A stretch of DNA of 17,274 bases from positions 1 through 17,274 of the forward strand of contig URGO01000056.1 in assembly GCA_900547435.1 (NCBI GenBank). Direction: 5' to 3'. Positions 7,864 to 14,903 of this stretch are shown here, piece after piece (the first letter of the stretch is position 1; each line of letters begins with the position of its first letter). Source of the stretch: an uncultured Parabacteroides sp. (GTDB lineage Bacteria > Bacteroidota > Bacteroidia > Bacteroidales > Tannerellaceae). The notes under the pieces were generated by a model, which searched no databases, was not told where the DNA came from, and worked only from the letters and a program-made list of their open reading frames with translations. The position numbers were made by a program, and so were the translations under genes.

Positions 7864-8694
7864 ATGAAGAAAGTTATAGCAACAATCGCCTTCGCACTGG
7901 CAGCAAGCCGGTCCGCGATGGCACAAACAACAGACAATATGGATAGAATCGAAGTATGCACGCAGAATTACCGCACCTTGTTCGGCGGTGAAGCCCTGAC
8001 CGGGCAGGGCACGGACCCGGAAATGATGGACATCCTCCAGAAGTTCATCTTTGGTGAAGTATTCCAAACGGGTGAATTGACGCTGAAACAGCGCGAAATG
8101 ATTACCTGCATCACCCTCGCCACGATGCAGACGCTCCCGCAACTGAAAGCTCATGCGGGTGCGGCACTCAATGTGGGCGTCACACCGAAGGAACTGCGCG
8201 AGGTGATGTATCTCACCGCCCCGTTCATCGGCTTCCCCAAGATGCTGAATGCCGTGGCTACGGTGAACGAGGTGTTCAAGGAGCGGGGCATCTCCCTGCC
8301 GTTGGAAAAGCAGGGCACGGTAACGGAGGAAACACGCCACGAGACGGGCAAGGCCATTCAGAACAAGCTCTATCCCGGCGGCATCGCCTCGGTGATGGAA
8401 GACGTGCCCGGCAACATGGGCAAGGATGTGGAACGGTTCCTCACGGACTATTTCTTCGGCGGCATCTACAGCCGCGGCGCACTCGACTTGCAGACGCGCG
8501 AGTTGTTAGGTTACTGCGTACTGACCACGTTGGAAGCCGAGAGCCAGCTCCATTCGCACTATCACGGCAACATCAACGCCGGCAACTCGCCCGAAACGCT
8601 GACCGCTGCCGTCATTCAGTGCCTGCCCTACATCGGCTTCCCCGCCACTATCAAGGCGTTGCGCATCATCAAAGAGGAATATGCCATAAAATAA
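7864..8694 (+). CDS. Exported carboxymuconolactone decarboxylase family protein (two CMD domains)
   Basis: A 276-residue protein with an N-terminal signal peptide (residues 1-20, ending AMA-Q) and two CMD/AhpD-type helical repeats, about 50-125 and 175-262. Each repeat shows the family pattern: 'LTLKQREMIT...LPQLKAHAGAALNVGVTPKELREV' in the first and 'LDLQTRELLG...ESQLHSHYHGNINAGNSPETLTAAV' in the second. The CxxC pair that AhpD uses for peroxidase activity is absent, so disulphide chemistry is unlikely; the gamma-CMD type with conserved Glu and His fits better. Bacteroidales often carry such proteins next to flavodoxins, aldo/keto reductases and an AraC regulator, as here. The substrate is unknown. 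The signal peptide carries an arginine near its cleavage region (AASRSAMA), which is unusual. The flavodoxin gene follows after seven bases, so the two are surely co-transcribed. Confidence 0.85.
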   Translation: MKKVIATIAFALAASRSAMAQTTDNMDRIEVCTQNYRTLFGGEALTGQGTDPEMMDILQKFIFGEVFQTGELTLKQREMITCITLATMQTLPQLKAHAGAALNVGVTPKELREVMYLTAPFIGFPKMLNAVATVNEVFKERGISLPLEKQGTVTEETRHETGKAIQNKLYPGGIASVMEDVPGNMGKDVERFLTDYFFGGIYSRGALDLQTRELLGYCVLTTLEAESQLHSHYHGNINAGNSPETLTAAVIQCLPYIGFPATIKALRIIKEEYAIK

Positions 8695-8701
8695 CTGATT
8701 T

Positions 8702-9271
8702 ATGAACAAGATTATGTTGACATTGGCGGCGGTAATGACCATGAGCTTTGCCGCCTGCGCCCAAAACAAAGGAGAAAAGAATATGCAAACCGAAAACAAA
8801 CCGCTGGTCGTGTATTTTTCCGCCACCGGCACGACTGCCAAAGCAGCCCGGACGATTGCGGACGTTACAGGCGGCACCTTGTACGAGATTGTTCCGCAAC
8901 AAGCCTACACCTCCAATGACCTCGACTGGAACGACAAACAATCGCGCAGTTCGGTGGAAATGAACAATCCGCAGGCACGTCCGGCATTGAAAGATACGAA
9001 ACTGAATGTCGCTACCTGCGATGTTATTTTCATCGGCTATCCTATCTGGTGGGACCAGGCACCACGAATCATTAACACATTCATTGAGAACCACGACCTG
9101 AAAGGCAAAACGCTCGTCCCGTTTGCCACTTCCGGTGGAAACGGGATAGGTAATAGCGTAAAAGAATTAAGGAAAGCCTATCCCGATTTGGAATGGCAGG
9201 ACGGCAAGCTGCTGAACAGGGTCTGCCGGAATACCGTTCAAAACTGGGTCGGTGATGTGATGGGGAAGTGA
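8702..9271 (+). CDS. Flavodoxin family lipoprotein
   Basis: A 189-residue flavodoxin-fold protein. Residues 1-18 form a signal peptide with a lipobox (FAAC, Cys19), so the mature protein is probably membrane-anchored outside the cytoplasm. The FMN phosphate loop is 'FSATGTTAKAA', and the isoalloxazine-side loops are 'GYPIWWDQAP' and 'PFATSGGNGIG'. This pattern is the short flavodoxin_4-like type common in gut Bacteroidota. It likely carries electrons or acts as a small quinone or thiol-linked reductase; a partner is not evident. It follows the CMD gene by seven bases and is followed directly by a fragment of an aldo/keto reductase, which suggests that a third redox gene of the unit was lost. 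Confidence 0.87.
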   Translation: MNKIMLTLAAVMTMSFAACAQNKGEKNMQTENKPLVVYFSATGTTAKAARTIADVTGGTLYEIVPQQAYTSNDLDWNDKQSRSSVEMNNPQARPALKDTKLNVATCDVIFIGYPIWWDQAPRIINTFIENHDLKGKTLVPFATSGGNGIGNSVKELRKAYPDLEWQDGKLLNRVCRNTVQNWVGDVMGK

Positions 9272-9273
9272 GA

Positions 9274-9333
9274 ATATTACCCAACGGAGTGGAAATGACG
9301 ATGGAAGGTTTCGGCGTATTCCAAGTATCATGA
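9274..9333 (+). pseudogene. Aldo/keto reductase N-terminal remnant
   Basis: Starting right after the flavodoxin stop, this frame reads ILPNGVEMTMEGFGVFQVS and then TGA. It is the opening beta-hairpin of aldo/keto reductases (compare LNNGVEMP-x-LGFGVFQ). The rest of the roughly 280-residue enzyme is gone. A further stretch at about 9340-9380 in another frame reads ECVASCPLSIS, faintly like a Cys-rich C-terminal segment of some reductases, which could mean an internal deletion joined the two ends; that second part is weak. The CMD, flavodoxin, reductase order is common in related loci, so this was probably a functional third gene. Confidence 0.75.
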
Positions 9334-9391
9334 ACAGAACTTAGTGGAATGTGTGGCATCATGTCCTTTATCTATTTCAGCGGAAAAAGCT

Positions 9392-10291
9392 TTAGTTGTT
9401 TTGAGTACGATATTCCTTAGGTGTACATCCTACTTCTTTCTTGAAGAAGCGCAGGAAATGTTGCGAGTATTGGAAGCCAAGCATGTCGGCAATCTGCTTT
9501 ATGCTTGCGTCGGGGGCGAGTAAAGCATTCTTTGCCATTTCGATAATTTTAAGGTGAATATGTTCCCTTGCCGTTTTACCCGTTTCGGATTTAACCAAAT
9601 CCCCAAAATAGTTGGGCGACAGGCATATCTTATCTGCAAAATACTTCACTGTGGGTAATCCTTGCTGTTTGACCGCACCCGAATCCCAGTATTCATCTAA
9701 TAATTTCTCAAAACGTACAAGCACATCGTTGTTCAGTTCTTCGCGGGTGATGAACTGGCGTTCGTAAAAGCGCATGCAATAGTTGAGCAGCACTTCGATG
9801 TTGGAGATAATCAACGGTTTGGAAAACTTGTCAATGGGATGCTCCAATTCGTGGGCAATCTTGTTCATGTAATCCTGCACAATCAGGCGTTCATCCACGG
9901 ACAGATGCAAAGCCTCGTTGGAAGCATACGAGAAAAAGGTATATTGTTTTATCTTCTGAGCCAATGGTGTACGGTGCAGGAAGTCCGGATGAAACAGCAA
10001 TGCATCGGCTTCCGGCACGGGACCATCCTCAATACGGTGAATGCCTACGGTCTGCCCCGGTGCAAAGCATACCACCGTTTCATCATCGAAATCATACTTC
10101 GTCTTACCATAATTGATGGTGCATCCCACTGTCTTTTTCAAAAAGAGCGCATAAAAGCCGAACGTCATCTTATACGTCGGCGGCTGGTTTTCCGAGCGGT
10201 CGAAATGCACAATGCCGACCAACGGATGTTTGGTCTGAAACCCGAAAAAACGGTTATATTGTTCTATAGTATCCGCTTTTATTATTTCCAT
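9392..10291 (-). CDS. AraC family transcriptional regulator
   Basis: A 299-residue DNA-binding regulator. The N-terminal half (about residues 15-150) is a cupin-like sensing domain, and the last 100 residues carry two helix-turn-helix motifs: 'VKYFADKICLSPNYFGDLVKSETGKT' and 'SIKQIADMLGFQYSQHFLRFFKKEVGCTPKEYR', the second being the AraC signature. I place the start at the ATG at 10291 (MEIIKADTIEQYN). A TTG-initiated frame extends to 10321, but that codon lies inside the -7 promoter element and would precede the transcript start. The gene converges on the CMD/flavodoxin pair and diverges from the DUF3737 unit. In related loci such regulators control the neighbouring redox genes; the effector is unknown. 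Confidence 0.92.
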   Translation of the reverse strand: MEIIKADTIEQYNRFFGFQTKHPLVGIVHFDRSENQPPTYKMTFGFYALFLKKTVGCTINYGKTKYDFDDETVVCFAPGQTVGIHRIEDGPVPEADALLFHPDFLHRTPLAQKIKQYTFFSYASNEALHLSVDERLIVQDYMNKIAHELEHPIDKFSKPLIISNIEVLLNYCMRFYERQFITREELNNDVLVRFEKLLDEYWDSGAVKQQGLPTVKYFADKICLSPNYFGDLVKSETGKTAREHIHLKIIEMAKNALLAPDASIKQIADMLGFQYSQHFLRFFKKEVGCTPKEYRTQNN

Positions 10292-10318
10292 ATTTGTAAA
10301 CGACTTAATTATCCATGA

Positions 10319-10326
10319 CAAATATA
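10319..10326 (-). promoter_or_regulatory. Bacteroidota -7 promoter element for the AraC regulator
   Basis: Minus-strand TATATTTG matches TAnnTTTG exactly, 27 bases before the ATG at 10291. It supports that start over the longer TTG frame. Confidence 0.6.
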
Positions 10327-10497
10327 CGCTTTTATCTCATATCTCTAAAATGCCATAGTGGAAAAGATGTAATTCTGGTATCTTTTTCCGTATTACATAT
10401 ACCTTACTGATATTCAATATTGTATAAGTCAAAATAAATCTGTGTTTGAGGTACATCTATCCGTTATCTGGGTATCTGCTAATATAAATGTAGTGGC

Positions 10498-10505
10498 TAC
10501 TTTTG
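10498..10505 (+). promoter_or_regulatory. Bacteroidota -7 promoter element for the DUF3737 unit
   Basis: TACTTTTG is an exact TAnnTTTG match, 29 bases before the ATG at 10535. With the opposing element at 10319-10326 it frames a divergent control region of about 170 bases in which I see no other gene. This is a likely site for the AraC regulator to act, though no paired repeats are obvious. Confidence 0.6.
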
Positions 10506-10534
10506 CATCATCTTAAATATAAAGACGATAGATT

Positions 10535-11383
10535 ATGCAACTGATTAGCAACAAAGAATTTGGAGGCGAACGCCCATTGTTCACCTCGCACGACCTCCAC
10601 TTGGACAATGTGACCATACTTGCAGGAGAATCTGCCATCAAGGAGTGTAGTAACATCGTAGCCACCAACTGCCGCTTTGAGGGGAATTATCCTTTTTGGC
10701 ACGTGCATGGCTTTACTATTCAGAACTGTTACTTTGCCGTAGGCGGGCGTTCCGCACTTTGGTACTCCGACCATCTGAAAATGACGGATACGGTAATCGA
10801 CGCACCTAAGATGTTCCGTGAAATGAATGACATCGACATTAAGAATGTCGAAATGAACGATGCGGACGAGGTGTTTTGGAGATGTAACCGCATCCGAGTA
10901 AAGGACCTCAAACTGCACGGCGGCACTTATCCGTTCATGTTCAGCAACGACATCTATGTGGACGGATTGGAAAGCGACAGCAAATACGTTTTCCAATATG
11001 TGAAGAATGTGGAGATACACCATGCGAAGATTACGACCAAGGATGCCTTTTGGGAAGTAGAGAATGTGACAATTTATGATTCTGAACTGAATGGGGAATA
11101 TCTTGGCTGGCACTCGAAGAACCTGCGCCTTGTGAACTGTCATATCACGGGTGAACAACCTCTCTGCTATGCACACGACCTGATTTTGGAGAATTGCACA
11201 TTCGATGCTGCCTGCGACCGGGCCTTTGAGTATTCCACCCTAAATGCTGACATTAGAGGAAGCATCACCAATATCAAAAATCCCATGTCAGGAACAATCA
11301 TTGCTGATTCCATTGGTTCTGTCACCATTGACGAGAATATCAAGGCGCCTGCCGATTGTGTAATTCAGGAACGAGGCAAATGA
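10535..11383 (+). CDS. DUF3737 family protein (predicted right-handed beta-helix)
   Basis: A 282-residue protein with no signal peptide or membrane segment. Its whole length is made of short repeats of about 20 residues in which a beta-strand is followed by Asn/Asp-Cys or aromatic turns ('VATNCRFEGNYPFWHV', 'TIQNCYFAVGGRSALWYSDH', 'LRLVNCHITGEQPLCYAHD'). This is the look of a right-handed beta-helix, as in pectate-lyase-like folds. The sequence matches the DUF3737 family, which is widespread in gut bacteria and without known function. It opens a four-gene plus-strand unit with its stop one base from the next ATG. It lies divergent from the AraC regulator, as many DUF3737 genes lie next to regulators. 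Confidence 0.85.
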   Translation: MQLISNKEFGGERPLFTSHDLHLDNVTILAGESAIKECSNIVATNCRFEGNYPFWHVHGFTIQNCYFAVGGRSALWYSDHLKMTDTVIDAPKMFREMNDIDIKNVEMNDADEVFWRCNRIRVKDLKLHGGTYPFMFSNDIYVDGLESDSKYVFQYVKNVEIHHAKITTKDAFWEVENVTIYDSELNGEYLGWHSKNLRLVNCHITGEQPLCYAHDLILENCTFDAACDRAFEYSTLNADIRGSITNIKNPMSGTIIADSIGSVTIDENIKAPADCVIQERGK

Positions 11384-11384
11384 G

Positions 11385-12311
11385 ATGAAAGCTCCTGCTG
11401 TCAGATATGCCATTGTCATTGCCTATTTTCTGATATACGTGGTATGGGGTTCTACCTATTATTTCATAGGCGTGGCACTGGAAGGTCTTCCGACTTTCCT
11501 GCTCGGTGCTTTACGTTTCAGCGTGGCCGGGGCAGTGCTGCTTTTGTTATGTCATATCCGTGGAGAAAAAGTGTTCCGCCCCGCGCTTGTCCGCCGTTCA
11601 GCAGTTAGCGGCATTGTGTTGCTTTTTGTAGATATGGCAGTCATTATGCTGGCGCAGCGTTATGTAAGCAGCAGTCTGGTCGCGATTGTCGCCTCCTCCA
11701 TAGCCATTTGGATTACATTGTTTGACGTACCGATGTGGAAGCGAAATTTCCGTCATGCAGCAACGCTTTGGGGGCTGTTGTTGGGATTTGCAGGGGTCGC
11801 CATGCTCTATATGGAACAGTTGGACGGAAAAAGTGCATTAAGTCGGCATGGTGAATATGGCATGCTGATTCTGATAGCAGGCTGCATCTCGTGGTCGCTG
11901 GGTACGCTTTACGCCAAATACCGCTCGTCGGCCGTAGAAGAAATAAACGGCTTTGCAGGCTCGGCATGGCAGATGTTGTTCGCAAGCCTGATGTTTTGGG
12001 CTTGTTTCGGATTGTCAGGAGAATGGCCTGCGACAAACCTTTCGGAAACATCCGGCACGGCTTGGTGGGCATTGTTCTATCTGATAGTATTCGGTTCGAT
12101 GCTTGCTTATTCCGCCTACGTGTGGTTGCTAAAAGTGCGTCCGGCAACGGAAGTTGCCACCCATGCCTACGTCAATCCGGTTGTAGCTGTCATTATCGGC
12201 GGGATTGGAGGCGAAGAAATAACAATGATTCAACTGGCGGGACTGGCTGTCATATTGGTCAGCGTCATGTTGGTTAATAGAAAAGACAAGAACTATGCTT
12301 TGTACAAATGA
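11385..12311 (+). CDS. EamA/DMT family transporter
   Basis: A 308-residue inner-membrane protein with ten predicted helices in two EamA repeats (about residues 8-142 and 158-297). The first repeat has 'VVWGSTYYFIGVALEGLPTFLLGALRF', and the second has 'SWSLGTLYAKY' and ends in 'AYVNPVVAVIIGG', all hallmarks of the drug/metabolite transporter superfamily (YedA/RhaT branch). Members export amino acids or other small metabolites; substrate cannot be predicted. It starts one base after the DUF3737 stop and its last 17 bases overlap the DUF418 gene, so the unit is translated in a chain. Confidence 0.93.
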   Translation: MKAPAVRYAIVIAYFLIYVVWGSTYYFIGVALEGLPTFLLGALRFSVAGAVLLLLCHIRGEKVFRPALVRRSAVSGIVLLFVDMAVIMLAQRYVSSSLVAIVASSIAIWITLFDVPMWKRNFRHAATLWGLLLGFAGVAMLYMEQLDGKSALSRHGEYGMLILIAGCISWSLGTLYAKYRSSAVEEINGFAGSAWQMLFASLMFWACFGLSGEWPATNLSETSGTAWWALFYLIVFGSMLAYSAYVWLLKVRPATEVATHAYVNPVVAVIIGGIGGEEITMIQLAGLAVILVSVMLVNRKDKNYALYK

Positions 12312-13518
12312 TATTTCCCCCGTAAAGACTTCCGAGCGCTATGTCATCCTCGATGCCCTGCGCGGCTTTGCCCTATTAGGCATCTGTATGGCAAACTTCC
12401 CGGAGTTTTCCCTTTACACGTTTCTTTCGCCGGAAACGGCGGCAGCTATGCCTACGGCTGTGGCAGACACGATTACCCGTTACCTGCTGTACATCTTGGT
12501 CGATGGCAAGTTCTATACCTTATTCTCCCTCTTGTTCGGCATCGGCTTCTCCATCATCATCCGCAATGCGGAGCGGAAAGGGGCGAACGGATTCTGTATC
12601 TTCTACCGGAGAATGGGGATGTTGCTTCTCTTCGGTTTCCTGCACATGATGTTCATTTGGAGCGGCGACATTCTGATGCTGTATGCCTTGTTGGGAATGT
12701 TACTTCCGTTGTTCAGGCGTATATCGGACAAGAAACTGCTTGGGTGGGCATTGTTCTTCCTTATCCTGCCGATAGCTGTGGATGGCGTATGCGAAATGAC
12801 TCATACCAACTTGGCACTGCCGTTCATTCATTTGCAAGATACCTATTGTGCAAAATATGGCATCAACGAAGCCTACTTTGCCTACTGGCTGCACGATGCG
12901 GAGGACTATGGGGCAGTATTCCAGTTCCTTGTGCAAGGTGCTTGCGTCCGGATGCAGGAGTTCATCATAGGGAACCGTTATTTCAAAGTTTTGGGCTTGT
13001 TCCTTATCGGCTTTTATATTGGCAGGAATCGCATCTATGCCGATTTGGAAGGCAGAAGGGATCTGTTGGTGAAAGTATTTCGTTGGGGCTTGACGCTGGG
13101 TCTGCCCTGTTCGCTCCTCTATGCCTGGAGCAGCATGAGCGGACATCATTTCGAAAATACCCTGCACAGCGTGTGCTATTTCATCAGCGTCTATCCGCTC
13201 GGCTTCGCGTATGCCGCAGGCCTGTGCCTCCTCTACCTAAAATGGAAAGAAGGAAGTATATGGAAATGGCTGGCTGCTCCGGGACGGATGGCATTGACGA
13301 ACTACATCGGGCAATCCGTCATTGGTATGTTCCTGTTCCATGGTATCGGCTTGGGATGGGGAAGCACAATCGGACTGTGGCATACGGAAGTAATCGTTCT
13401 GGTTGTCTTCCTGTTTCAGGTGCTGTTCAGCCGTCTGTGGCTTTCCGGTTTCAAGTTCGGGCCGTTGGAATGGATATGGCGGATGCTAACATACGGGAAA
13501 TGGTTAGAGATAAGATAG
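12295..13518 (+). CDS. DUF418 domain-containing membrane protein
   Basis: A 407-residue polytopic membrane protein. The opening 'RYVILDALRGFALLGICMANF' is the N-terminal signature of this family (related to E. coli YeiB and to the acyltransferase_3-like OpgC fold), and the C-terminal DUF418 domain (about 240-395) contains 'PGRMALTNYIGQSVIGMFLFHG'. About ten membrane helices are visible. The biochemical function is unknown; a transport or acyl-transfer role is sometimes suspected for the fold. The ATG lies within the EamA gene with a 17-base overlap in a different frame, so coupling is likely. Confidence 0.92.
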   Translation: MLCTNDISPVKTSERYVILDALRGFALLGICMANFPEFSLYTFLSPETAAAMPTAVADTITRYLLYILVDGKFYTLFSLLFGIGFSIIIRNAERKGANGFCIFYRRMGMLLLFGFLHMMFIWSGDILMLYALLGMLLPLFRRISDKKLLGWALFFLILPIAVDGVCEMTHTNLALPFIHLQDTYCAKYGINEAYFAYWLHDAEDYGAVFQFLVQGACVRMQEFIIGNRYFKVLGLFLIGFYIGRNRIYADLEGRRDLLVKVFRWGLTLGLPCSLLYAWSSMSGHHFENTLHSVCYFISVYPLGFAYAAGLCLLYLKWKEGSIWKWLAAPGRMALTNYIGQSVIGMFLFHGIGLGWGSTIGLWHTEVIVLVVFLFQVLFSRLWLSGFKFGPLEWIWRMLTYGKWLEIR

Positions 13519-13566
13519 AGTTTTGTAGTATTTAAGAAATAGATTCATAATAAAATAAAATTCAAC

Positions 13567-14448
13567 ATGCGGATTTTGCGATTTGTAGTTCTATTTAATC
13601 TGCTATGTGCATTCCATTTAACCGCACAGGTAAGATATTCAGAGAAAGGGCAGGCAATGCCTCCTACCACGCAGCACTTAGGTAAGGAGGCTTTCGCCCC
13701 AAGTAACCAGACGGTCATCCGCTGGCTGGGTAACGCCGGCTTCTTCATTAATAGCCGGAGAACCTGTATCATGGTAGATCCTTTGTTGATAGGCTTTGAT
13801 ATGCCGCTCTTGATAGAGCCTCCCATTTTGCCAGAAGAGGTTCCGGCTTTGGATGCGGTTCTGATAACCCATAGCGACAACGATCACTTCAGTATACCAA
13901 CTTGCGAGCAGTTGGCGGCTGTCTGCCAAGAATATCATTCTACACTCTATGTCGATTCGTTGATGAAGCATTTGCGACTGCCTTCTTTCGGACATAGCTT
14001 GACAGATACTTTCCAAATCAAGGATATCGCGGTCAGTCTCACCCCGGCATGGCATACGTGGCAAAATGAGTTCGGAGGTTTCGACCGTGTATTTCAACGG
14101 GAAGATTACTGCGGCTTCCTTATCCAAACCGCCGATGGTTTGGTTTGGGCACCGGGCGACTCCCGTTTCTTGCCGGAGTTTTTGCATTTGCCTGCTCCAG
14201 ATGCCATCTTCTTTGACTTTTCGGATGATGGCTGGCACATCGGTTTGGATAATGCGGTTAAGGTAGCCAATGCTTATCCGGACGCACAACTTTTGCTTTC
14301 GCATTGGGGCACGGTGGATGCTCCAGACATGAAGCCTTTCAATGCCGACCCGAAAGATCTGGAAGGGCGGATAGTGAACCCTGAACGTATTCATGTGCTG
14401 GCGCCTGGAGAGGCATTTACACTAAAAGCCTCGAAAGAAATAGAATAA
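13567..14448 (+). CDS. Exported MBL-fold metallo-hydrolase (UlaG-like)
   Basis: A 293-residue protein with a signal peptide (residues 1-20, ending LTAQ) and a metallo-beta-lactamase fold. The metal motif is THSDNDH at 101-107, so H102, D106 and H107 are present, but the usual second histidine of HxHxDH is D104. Other likely ligands are H163 (in PAWHTW), D198 (in APGDSRF) and H246 (in LLSHWGT). Overall similarity is to UlaG/RomA-like phosphodiesterase or lactonase relatives. The protein is predicted periplasmic, which is less common for UlaG-like enzymes. It follows DUF418 by 48 bases and ends right before a terminator, so it is probably the last gene of the unit. Reaction unknown. Confidence 0.87.
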   Translation: MRILRFVVLFNLLCAFHLTAQVRYSEKGQAMPPTTQHLGKEAFAPSNQTVIRWLGNAGFFINSRRTCIMVDPLLIGFDMPLLIEPPILPEEVPALDAVLITHSDNDHFSIPTCEQLAAVCQEYHSTLYVDSLMKHLRLPSFGHSLTDTFQIKDIAVSLTPAWHTWQNEFGGFDRVFQREDYCGFLIQTADGLVWAPGDSRFLPEFLHLPAPDAIFFDFSDDGWHIGLDNAVKVANAYPDAQLLLSHWGTVDAPDMKPFNADPKDLEGRIVNPERIHVLAPGEAFTLKASKEIE

Positions 14449-14453
14449 GACAT

Positions 14454-14486
14454 AAAGCCCCTCAGGCCACAGATTTGAGGGGCTTT
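14454..14486. terminator. Intrinsic terminator closing the host operon
   Basis: A perfect 11-base stem (AAAGCCCCTCA at 14454-14464 with TGAGGGGCTTT at 14476-14486) with an 11-base loop, starting five bases after the MBL stop codon. The short run of three T is typical of Bacteroidota terminators. It marks the end of sequence with host-like expression signals. Confidence 0.88.
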
Positions 14487-14571
14487 ACTATACGTCGCGC
14501 CACTCAACTCTTTTCTTCTCAATTTACATCACAAACTCCTGCAAATGCGTCGAGGCAGTCTGTTTCCCACG
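14487..14571. other. Junction between host operon and BREX block
   Basis: About 85 bases with no coding sequence. I see no integrase, transposase end, tRNA fragment or clear direct repeat. The change from Bacteroidota to Bacillota-like expression signals happens here, so the left boundary of the acquired block is probably within or close to this stretch. Confidence 0.5.
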
Positions 14572-14585
14572 ATACAATCTTGTAT
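14572..14585. promoter_or_regulatory. Candidate operator palindrome
   Basis: ATACAA-TC-TTGTAT is a perfect 6-base inverted repeat with a two-base spacer. It overlaps the proposed -35 box of the promoter for the small regulator gene, the usual place for a Cro/CI-type repressor to act on its own promoter. Only one copy is seen. Confidence 0.5.
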
Positions 14586-14608
14586 ATTAGTTGTCGCTGT
14601 GGTAAAAT
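14580..14608 (+). promoter_or_regulatory. Sigma-70-type promoter of the BREX regulator
   Basis: TTGTAT (14580-14585), a 17-base spacer, and TAAAAT (14603-14608). The expected transcript start near 14615 leaves room for the strong ribosome-binding site GGAGGTGA at 14624-14631, four bases before the ATG at 14636. This form is typical of Bacillota and unlike the TAnnTTTG elements of the rest of the window. Confidence 0.5.
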
Positions 14609-14635
14609 AACTTTATATTATGCGGAGGTGAGACG

Positions 14636-14851
14636 ATGAAAGCAAGCTATAAAAAACTCAGGAAACTTCTTGTAGATAAAGATATGAGTAAAGCTGATCT
14701 TCATAAAGCAAGTGGCCTATCATCAAGCACCAAGACCAAGCTTAGAAAAGGTGAAGATGTTTCAATGGAGGCTCTTCGTAAAATCTGCACTGTCTTAAAC
14801 TGCAATATAGGCGACATAGTTGAGTTTATACCGGACTCTGATGAGTCCTGA
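14636..14851 (+). CDS. Small Cro/CI-type (XRE) helix-turn-helix regulator
   Basis: A 71-residue DNA-binding protein that is almost entirely one HTH domain: 'MSKADLHKASGLSSSTKTKLRKGEDVSMEALRKICTVLNCNIGDIVEF' covers residues 17-64 and fits the HTH_26/YozG-like group common in Clostridia. An acidic tail follows. It has the strongest ribosome-binding site in the window (GGAGGTGA). It stands directly upstream of brxA on the same strand, so it probably regulates the BREX operon, its own promoter, or both. BREX regulators described so far (BrxR) are larger WYL-domain proteins, so this is a different kind. The gene is too small for any sensing domain. Function as a BREX regulator is inference from position. 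Confidence 0.88.
   Translation: MKASYKKLRKLLVDKDMSKADLHKASGLSSSTKTKLRKGEDVSMEALRKICTVLNCNIGDIVEFIPDSDES
14833..14848 (+). terminator. Short hairpin at the end of the regulator gene
   Basis: GGACTC-TGAT-GAGTCC forms a perfect six-base stem ending just before the regulator's TGA stop, with ATTTT following. It may weaken read-through from the regulator into brxA. The stem is short, so this is a tentative attenuator or terminator. Confidence 0.35.
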
Positions 14852-14853
14852 TT

Positions 14854-14882
14854 TTGGGACTGGGAAAGGTATATGATAAAAT
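14854..14882 (+). promoter_or_regulatory. Possible second sigma-70-type promoter before brxA
   Basis: TTGGGA (14854-14859), a 17-base spacer, and TAAAAT (14877-14882). The implied start near 14889 gives a short leader with GGAG at 14898-14901. If real, brxA onward can be transcribed independently of the regulator gene. Confidence 0.4.
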
Positions 14883-14903
14883 AGGCGGATTAGAAACGGA
14901 GAC

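Noticed and set aside
7636..8340. Long minus-strand open frame opposite the CMD gene, considered as an intron-encoded protein end
   Set aside because: It is mostly the shadow of the plus-strand CMD gene, and the part next to the domain V-like sequence shows no reverse transcriptase or maturase motif.
10292..10321. Ten-residue N-terminal extension of the AraC regulator from TTG at 10321
   Set aside because: The TTG falls within the -7 element at 10319-10326, upstream of the likely transcript start. The internal ATG at 10291 is in normal position.
10508..11176. 222-codon minus-strand open frame opposite DUF3737
   Set aside because: The plus strand encodes a recognisable repeat protein with promoter and operon context. 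The reverse frame has no recognisable family.
12657..13535. 292-codon plus-strand frame inside the DUF418 gene
   Set aside because: Its composition is Arg/Cys-rich and low-complexity-like, and it is fully nested in a clear membrane protein gene. It is an out-of-frame shadow.
14591..14619. Promoter TTGTCG-17-TATATT just before the small regulator gene
   Set aside because: The boxes and spacing are good, but the transcript would begin near 14626, inside the GGAGGTGA ribosome-binding site, so it could not support translation of the gene. The upstream pair at 14580/14603 fits better.
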